Both the position numbers and the translations under genes were made by a program. The notes under the pieces were generated by a model. The model was not told where the DNA came from, ran no database searches, and saw nothing but the letters and a program-made list of their open reading frames with translations. From assembly GCA_964473365.1 (NCBI GenBank), contig CAYYOV010000008.1, positions 29,791-93,790 on the forward strand: DNA of 64,000 nucleotides. Reading direction: 5' to 3'. The stretch is from 2-02-FULL-55-14 sp964473365. Lineage in GTDB: Bacteria; Bacteroidota; Ignavibacteria; UBA10030. Shown here piece after piece: positions 58,144 through 64,000 of the stretch (positions are counted from its first letter, which is position 1; every line of letters begins with the position of its first letter).

Positions 58144-61100
58144 ATGCTCCTACGCCTCCTTCAGCCGGCATACGCCGCCGTCGTAGCGACCTCGTTATAC
58201 GTTGCCGTGTGTCCCGTCGTCCTGGCCCAAGTTCCACATCCTGGCCTGCGATCGGACTCCCTCCGCATAAGCTCCTCCGACTCAGTTTTGAGCACCTCCT
58301 CGCGCTACATCCACCGAGGGACGATCTCAGTTATCGTGGACGGTTTCGGGACGCTCTCCGACAGCTCAGACTATACGGTCGATGCCGTACGGGGTCGTAT
58401 CACATTATCAAGTGCATTCCGAACCCGGCTCGAGGCCGTACCCGCAGGAGCCACGGCCGTCATTCGCTATCGCACCCTTCCGATCGTTCTCCAAGATTCC
58501 TACCACGCTCCGGCCGCCGAACGCATCACGAGTGCCGGCCGACCGTTCGTCGCACCAACCCCGCGTCCTCCCGTAGAGACCAACGAATGGTTCGGACGCG
58601 GTCTTCAACGCTCAGGAATGATCGTTCGTGGATTGAGCGTCGGGACGAATCGTGACGCCTCGTTGACCTCTGGCCTTCGGCTGCAATTATCCGGGTCCCT
58701 GTCCGAGGATGTCAACGTTGTGGCCGCGCTGACCGATGAAAATTCCCCCCTTCAGCCGGAGGGGACGACGCAGACCCTTCGTGAGGTTGACCGCGTCTTT
58801 ATCGACATCTCGGGGCGTTCGTATGCCCTTACCCTCGGCGACTTCGTGTATGCGCGTGATCGCAAGCAGGGAGGGGCATTCGGGGCCCTCTCAAGAAAAT
58901 TTCAAGGGGCTCAAGCCATCGTGCGGGATTGGACGAGCCCAGTGCCAGATCTTCGGGCAACGGTCGGCGTGGTCGGTGCGAGCGCACGGGGAAAATTCCA
59001 CACCCTTCGATTTCAAGGGACGGAAGGGAACCAGGGTCCGTTCCGTCTCACTGGGAAGAATGGTGAGCCGCGCGTGATCGTCATCGCCGGTTCTGAGCGG
59101 GTGACGATCAACGGAGAGCCCATGGTTCGTGGAGAAGTGCAGGACTACGTGATCGACTATGCGTCGGGTGAAGTGTTGTTCACGTCGCGCCGGCCGATCA
59201 CGTCAGCTTCGCGGATCGTCGTCGATTTTGAATATGCCGACCGGCAATATGCCAGGAACGCAATCGGGGCCTCGCTCGACGCCGTCTGGCGCGACAGCAC
59301 GATCATCCTGACGAGCGGCGTCCTGCAGGAGGCCGACGATCCGGATGCTCCATTGGACCTCGGGCTCACCGACGAGCTGCGAGCGATGTTGCGCATGAGC
59401 GGTGCCGATCGGTTCAAGGCATCGCTCTCGTCAGCGCGGGACGTCGGTATTGACACGGCGACGGGGCGCGGCGTCGGGCAGTATCGTCGCGTCGACACAT
59501 TGATCGCTGGCCGAATGTATGCGATCTACCGGTATGCGCCGGGAGATCCGTCCGCCCTCTATGCCATCACGTTCTCGCCAGTCGAACGGATGCCCTCCGA
59601 TTCTGCAGGGTATGTCCGCGTGAGTGCCGGTGAATACCGCTTTGCCGGCGTTGGTGCAGGTTCGTATCTCCCGCTGCAATTCATCCCCATCCCGCAACTC
59701 CAGCGAACAGCGCATGTGAGCGTCCAGGCCAGGCCGATGACCGGTGTGGCGATCATGGCCGACCTCGCGGGAAGCGTCTTCGACCGAAATCGCCTATCGT
59801 CCCTCGACGACCAGAACAACGCCGGTCACGCCGGACAACTGGCGCTCGACCTGTCGAGTGGACAGCTTACTCCGGGTGGGATCGACGTTGGACGGTTCAC
59901 GCTATCGCTGTCGCATCGCGCTGTATCGTCCACGTTCGTCGCGCCAGACCGGATCGACGCGGCGGAGTACGAGCGGCAGTGGGACCTGCCGGGGACACGC
60001 GCCGTTGATGAGCGTCGGACGGAAGCGAGGGTGGGATATGTGCCCCGTCCATGGATCCGGTCGGAGGCCTTCACCGGAACGGTCACCCGCACGGGTGAGG
60101 TCAGTTCTGTGCGGAGCGGGGGCTCGATGATCCTGCAGGATTCTGCGGGTGCACGGCTTGGAGCCGAGATCGAGCGAGTCTCGCGCGACCTGGCGACGAC
60201 GTCCACCCACTCATTCTGGACTCGCCATGGTGTGAGCGGCGAACTTCCGTTGGGATCATGGCGACCGGGCATCCGATTCACGACTGAGGATCGCGCCGAT
60301 CGGTTTGTGCCCGCAGATTCGTTGTTGGACGGCAGCTTTCGTGCGGTTGAATGGGCTCCGTGGGTCACGTGGCAGCCGAACCAGATGTTCTCTGGTCGTG
60401 CGGAGGTGCAGGTGAGGGCCGAAGATAGCAGCTTCGCGGGAGCGCGTCGTCACGCGTTCAACGCGTTCACGCAATCATATTCGGCGGAGGCACAGCCGTG
60501 GGAGTCGGTGCATTCATCGCTCGCGCTCAATGTGCGGCAGACGACCTTCACGGAGGAGTTTCGGCGTCGCGGGAACGGCGATGCAACCACCCTTCTGGTC
60601 CGATCACACACACGGGCCGCTACCATGCGCCGGGAGGTCGAAGGGGATCTCCTCTATGAATTCTCGAACCAGCGTTCGTCTCGGTTGGAACGTGTCTTCG
60701 TTCGCGTTGCCCGGGGTACGGGAAACTATCGCTATCTGGGCGATACGAACGGCAACGGCATCTCCGATGAGGGAGAGTACGAACTCGTCCGGTTCGACGG
60801 CGACTTCGTCGCGTTGTTGCTTCCCGGAGAGGCGCTCGTGCCCGTCAACGACGTGAAGGCCTCGGCCCGCATCCGGTGGAATGGAGCGCGGGCGGCTGGA
60901 GCGGAGCGCCCGGCATGGTTGCGGGCACTTTCGACAGAGACCCTTGTACGCGTCGAAGAACGGAGCTCGGATTCCCGGTCGGCGAATGTTTACGGCCTCC
61001 GGTGGAAGACTTTCCTCTCCGGGGCAACGACGCTCAGCGGGCAGCAGGTGGTGACGCAAGACGTGCATCTTTTTGAAGGCGACCCGGCCTTCTCGGCCAG

Positions 61101-61695
61101 GGCGCGCGTCACGGAACGACGCGCGTTGACGCAATTAGTCACGTCCCCGGAACGCTCGTACGGGAATGAACGATCGCTTCGCGTGCGGACTCGTCTCAGT
61201 TCCGAGCTCGGCCAGCAGACTGACGTGTGGGTCCGGCGAGACCGCATGCTCTCGGATGGCGTGAATCCTCGTGAAAGGGATATTACGGCCGTGGGGGGGA
61301 CGTACGACATGACGATGCGGTTGGACCGTCGCTTGGAGGCGGGATGGTCGATCGGGCTCGGGTCGAATATCGATCGACGTGGGGATCGGGAAGTCGAGGC
61401 GACGACGAACGAACAGGCCGTCCGGTTGACCTTTGGGATGCCTCTGACCGGTCAAGTGCGGGCTGAGCTGCGGCGCGAAGAGGCGACGCTAGCCTCCTCT
61501 ACTGGTATCATCCCCGCCGTAGTTCCCTTCGAACTGACCGACGGCAGGGCTGTGGGTCGGTCCTGGCTCTGGAGGCTTTCAGGTGATGCGCAGCTAACCT
61601 CGCTGATCCAAATGTCCATCGAGTATTTCGGCCGGCAGGAGGGAACAAGCCCCGTCGTCCACACAGCGCGCGTCGAGGCCCGGGCTGTATTTTGA
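58144..61695 (+). CDS. Large outer-membrane-like protein, SprA-like features
   Basis: The 1183-residue product has a signal peptide (about 1-28, ending VVLAQ). The N-terminal part has GLQRSGMIVRGLSVGTNRD, SGLRLQLSGSLSEDVNVVA, ALTDENSPLQPEGTTQTL and VFIDISGRSYALTLGDF. The remainder is alternating beta strands ending in the aromatic EARAVF, as in outer-membrane barrels. The segment GNYRYLGDTNGNGISDEGEY followed by FDGDFVALLLPGEALVPVND recalls SprA, the T9SS translocon pore, but SprA is about twice as long. I would call it a SprA-related or unclassified outer-membrane protein; T9SS involvement is inference. Confidence 0.6.
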   Translation: MLLRLLQPAYAAVVATSLYVAVCPVVLAQVPHPGLRSDSLRISSSDSVLSTSSRYIHRGTISVIVDGFGTLSDSSDYTVDAVRGRITLSSAFRTRLEAVPAGATAVIRYRTLPIVLQDSYHAPAAERITSAGRPFVAPTPRPPVETNEWFGRGLQRSGMIVRGLSVGTNRDASLTSGLRLQLSGSLSEDVNVVAALTDENSPLQPEGTTQTLREVDRVFIDISGRSYALTLGDFVYARDRKQGGAFGALSRKFQGAQAIVRDWTSPVPDLRATVGVVGASARGKFHTLRFQGTEGNQGPFRLTGKNGEPRVIVIAGSERVTINGEPMVRGEVQDYVIDYASGEVLFTSRRPITSASRIVVDFEYADRQYARNAIGASLDAVWRDSTIILTSGVLQEADDPDAPLDLGLTDELRAMLRMSGADRFKASLSSARDVGIDTATGRGVGQYRRVDTLIAGRMYAIYRYAPGDPSALYAITFSPVERMPSDSAGYVRVSAGEYRFAGVGAGSYLPLQFIPIPQLQRTAHVSVQARPMTGVAIMADLAGSVFDRNRLSSLDDQNNAGHAGQLALDLSSGQLTPGGIDVGRFTLSLSHRAVSSTFVAPDRIDAAEYERQWDLPGTRAVDERRTEARVGYVPRPWIRSEAFTGTVTRTGEVSSVRSGGSMILQDSAGARLGAEIERVSRDLATTSTHSFWTRHGVSGELPLGSWRPGIRFTTEDRADRFVPADSLLDGSFRAVEWAPWVTWQPNQMFSGRAEVQVRAEDSSFAGARRHAFNAFTQSYSAEAQPWESVHSSLALNVRQTTFTEEFRRRGNGDATTLLVRSHTRAATMRREVEGDLLYEFSNQRSSRLERVFVRVARGTGNYRYLGDTNGNGISDEGEYELVRFDGDFVALLLPGEALVPVNDVKASARIRWNGARAAGAERPAWLRALSTETLVRVEERSSDSRSANVYGLRWKTFLSGATTLSGQQVVTQDVHLFEGDPAFSARARVTERRALTQLVTSPERSYGNERSLRVRTRLSSELGQQTDVWVRRDRMLSDGVNPRERDITAVGGTYDMTMRLDRRLEAGWSIGLGSNIDRRGDREVEATTNEQAVRLTFGMPLTGQVRAELRREEATLASSTGIIPAVVPFELTDGRAVGRSWLWRLSGDAQLTSLIQMSIEYFGRQEGTSPVVHTARVEARAVF

Positions 61696-61818
61696 CCCTG
61701 CGTACGTGCCTCCGATCGGTCTCATCTTCCGACCTCTCGGGATTGCCTTTCCGCATCAGATTCGCTAGGTTTCCCCCTCGATTTTGTCACACATCCTCCA
61801 CCACCTCCGTTCGATAGC

Positions 61819-63792
61819 ATGGCACGCCGCTCCAAGCCCGCCCTGGCCGCCGATATCAATTCGTTCCTCCACGAGGACCGTGTCTTCAAACCCTCGGCCG
61901 CTTTTTCCAAGGGTGCAAGTATCAGTTCATTCGCGCAGTATCAGAAGCTTCACCGGGCGGCGTTGAGAAACCCGGAGAAATTCTGGGCGAAGGTGGCGTC
62001 AGAGCTGGTCTGGTTCAAGAAGTGGAATCGCGTGCTCGAATGGAAGCTGCCGTTCGCCAAATGGTTCGTCGGCGGAAAGATCAACGTCAGCACCAACTGT
62101 CTCGACCGTCACCTGACGACGTGGCGAAAGAACAAGGCCGCGATCATCTGGGAAGGTGAGCCGGGGGACACGAAGACTCTCACCTACCAGGAGCTCCATC
62201 GCGAGGTCTGCAAGTTCGCGAACGTGCTCAAGAAACTCGGCGCGCGCAAGGGCGACGTGGTCGTCATCTATATGCCGCTCGTGCCGGAACTCGCCATTGC
62301 CATGCTCGCCTGTGCCCGCATCGGCGCGACCCACTCGATCATTTTCGGCGGCTTCAGCTCGCATGCGCTCGTGGACCGCATCACCGACGCTCAGGCGAAA
62401 TTCGTGGTCACGGCCGACGGCGGGTATCGACGCGGTTCGGTCATCGCGCTGAAAAAGAATGTCGACGAGGCCCTCGCGAAGACGCCGAGCGTCCAGTCGG
62501 TGATCGTGTTGAAGCGGACGGGCACCGAGGTGCACATGGAGCCCGGCAGGGATTTCTGGTGGGATGGACTGATGGAGACCGCGTCCGACAGTTGCGAGGC
62601 GGAGAAGCTCGACTCGGAACACCCTCTGTTCATTCTGTATACGAGCGGCAGCACGGGTAAGCCAAAAGGTGTGCTTCACACGACCGGCGGCTACCTGACC
62701 GGCGTGACGATCACGTCGCGTTGGGTGTTCGACCTGAAGGACACCGACACCTACTGGTGCACGGCCGACATCGGCTGGGTGACCGGTCACTCCTACGTCG
62801 TCTACGGTCCCCTTGCAAACGGTGCGACCACGGTGATGTACGAAGGCGCTCCCAACTGGCCGGAGCCCGATCGTTTCTGGCGCATCATCGACCGTTACAA
62901 GGTGAACATCTTCTATACGGCTCCCACGGCCATCCGGGCGTTCATCCGTTGGGGAGAACAATGGCCGCTGAAGCATGACTTGTCGTCGCTACGGCTCTTG
63001 GGCACGGTCGGCGAGCCGATCAACCCCGAGGCATGGATGTGGTACCACCGAATCATCGGCAAAGGCCAATGTCCGATCGTCGACACGTGGTGGCAGACGG
63101 AGACGGGTGCGATCATGATCTCGCCCCTGCCTGGCGCGACGCCCCTCAAGCCCGGGACGGCAACGTTGCCGTTCCCAGGTATCGACGTTGCCGTCGTAAC
63201 GAAAGAAGGGAAGCCCGTTGGCAAAGGTCAGGGGGGATATCTTGTCGTGCGGAAGCCGTGGCCGGCAATGCTCAGGAATATCTATGGCGACCCAGAGCGG
63301 TTCAAGAAGCAGTACTGGAGCGAGATCAAAGGGGTCTACTTCACAGGAGACGGTGCACGGCGGGACAAGGACGGTTACTTCTGGATCATGGGCCGAGTGG
63401 ACGACGTGATCAACGTCGCCGGCCACCGGCTGGGAACGGCTGAGGTCGAGAGCGCTCTCGTCAGCCATCCGGCCGTTGCAGAAGCAGCGGTCGTCGGAAA
63501 GCCTGACGACCTGAAGGGATCGGCGATCTGTGCATTCGTCACCCTTCAAGGAGGCCAACAGCCAAGCCCGGCCTTGAAGGAAGAACTGCGACAACATGTC
63601 GTTCGGGAGATCGGCGCGTTGGCCAGACCGGACGAGCTGCGTTTTTCGGACGCGCTGCCGAAGACCCGTAGCGGCAAGATCATGCGGCGCCTCTTGCGCG
63701 AGATCGCCTCGACGGGGGCGGTGTCGGGCGATACGACGACATTGGAAGATTTTACAGTTCTGGAACGACTGCGTGCTGGAGAGGAAGAGTAG
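61819..63792 (+). CDS. acs: Acetyl-CoA synthetase (acetate--CoA ligase)
   Basis: The 657-residue enzyme has the AMP-binding motif LYTSGSTGKPKGVLHTTGGY, the Acs-specific WCTADIGWVTGHSYVVYGPL, the adenylate-binding WWQTETGAIMISPLPG, and the C-terminal catalytic Lys in KTRSGKIMRRLLR, normally controlled by acetylation. It activates acetate for the TCA cycle and biosynthesis. A possible promoter (TTGCC near 61744 and TAGGTTTC near 61766) lies upstream. Confidence 0.96.
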   Translation: MARRSKPALAADINSFLHEDRVFKPSAAFSKGASISSFAQYQKLHRAALRNPEKFWAKVASELVWFKKWNRVLEWKLPFAKWFVGGKINVSTNCLDRHLTTWRKNKAAIIWEGEPGDTKTLTYQELHREVCKFANVLKKLGARKGDVVVIYMPLVPELAIAMLACARIGATHSIIFGGFSSHALVDRITDAQAKFVVTADGGYRRGSVIALKKNVDEALAKTPSVQSVIVLKRTGTEVHMEPGRDFWWDGLMETASDSCEAEKLDSEHPLFILYTSGSTGKPKGVLHTTGGYLTGVTITSRWVFDLKDTDTYWCTADIGWVTGHSYVVYGPLANGATTVMYEGAPNWPEPDRFWRIIDRYKVNIFYTAPTAIRAFIRWGEQWPLKHDLSSLRLLGTVGEPINPEAWMWYHRIIGKGQCPIVDTWWQTETGAIMISPLPGATPLKPGTATLPFPGIDVAVVTKEGKPVGKGQGGYLVVRKPWPAMLRNIYGDPERFKKQYWSEIKGVYFTGDGARRDKDGYFWIMGRVDDVINVAGHRLGTAEVESALVSHPAVAEAAVVGKPDDLKGSAICAFVTLQGGQQPSPALKEELRQHVVREIGALARPDELRFSDALPKTRSGKIMRRLLREIASTGAVSGDTTTLEDFTVLERLRAGEEE

Positions 63793-63932
63793 AAAGCGCA
63801 AAACACACTCGCAGAGGTGTGGGCCCGGTCGGCCTGCTCATGAGCGTCCCTGCGCCTCTGGTACGGTTTTTCGGTCTGGTTCGGACGGCCTCGTTCCGAC
63901 CGAGGGCGTAGTTGATGGGAAAAGGTATTCAC

Positions 63933-64000
63933 ATGCGACATCTTCAGTGGTCAGCCCATACGACGAAGCTTGGCACGGTGTACGTTGCGTCGACCGAACG
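63933..64000 (+). CDS. Start of a probable methylated-DNA-protein cysteine methyltransferase
   Basis: Only the first 22 codons are in the window, from ATG 63933 with AAAGG 7 nt upstream. The peptide includes HTTKLGTVYVASTER, resembling the T-P-x-G-x-L-x-x-A-A-T-x-R-G start of Ogt/MGMT N-terminal domains. The active-site PCHRV region lies beyond the window, so the call is tentative. Confidence 0.45.
   Translation, partial: MRHLQWSAHTTKLGTVYVASTE

Overview
The window is high-GC DNA (about 58-60% by eye) from a Gram-negative bacterium of the FCB superphylum, most likely an Ignavibacteriota/Kapabacteria-like lineage of the Bacteroidota-Chlorobiota group. The evidence is three secreted proteins with type IX secretion (T9SS) C-terminal domains containing the NPFNPST-type motif, a TonB-dependent receptor with a carboxypeptidase-regulatory-like domain, a bacillithiol deacetylase (BshB1), System I cytochrome c maturation genes, and BamD and SecG homologues. 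Two 100-N runs show that this is a scaffold, probably a metagenome assembly. One of them is flanked by an exact 55-nt duplication, which looks like a k-mer overlap rather than real sequence.

Layout. 1-9.9 kb: the end of a BamD-like gene, a thioesterase, a secreted FG-GAP protein and a secreted HExxH metalloprotease run, with overlapping start/stop codons, into ccmABCDEF. 10.0-11.6 kb (minus): a SirB1-like transglutaminase and bshB1. 11.7-22.6 kb (plus): a TonB receptor, xseA-xseB-dxs, a Gfo/Idh/MocA oxidoreductase, a SAM hydroxide adenosyltransferase, ribD, a class A beta-lactamase-like hydrolase, ribE and secG. 22.8-27.8 kb: tRNA-Lys followed by an accretion zone that holds a truncated C39-like peptidase, an AT-rich T9SS protein of 29-residue repeats and an NmrA-like gene. 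This zone is punctuated by two partial copies of the tRNA-Lys 3' end, each interrupted at the same point by a 29-nt hairpin, plus a third decayed copy. 27.8-33.8 kb: a T9SS repeat protein, an APC permease and an acyl-CoA ligase.

34.0-45.4 kb (minus) is the centrepiece: a compact [NiFe]-hydrogenase operon (84-aa ORF, hyaA, hyaB, hyaC, maturation protease, hypA, hypB, hypF, a HypC-like protein, hypC, hypD, hypE). It is preceded by a near-perfect sigma-54 promoter, two upstream inverted repeats and a gene for a sigma-54 activator with no sensory domain. The small subunit has all six cysteines of the proximal [4Fe-3S] cluster of oxygen-tolerant group 1d hydrogenases. The inferred pathway is membrane-bound H2 oxidation through cytochrome b, compatible with aerobic respiration, with c-type cytochromes matured by the Ccm system at the left end.

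45.5-64.0 kb: a T9SS Asp-box protein, a B12-binding radical SAM enzyme, methylmalonyl-CoA epimerase, an envelope protein, citrate synthase, a small lipoprotein, two APC amino-acid permeases, tRNA-Leu, a 1183-aa outer-membrane-like protein resembling SprA, acetyl-CoA synthetase and the start of a probable alkyltransferase. No rRNA, CRISPR array, intact integrase or transposase was seen.
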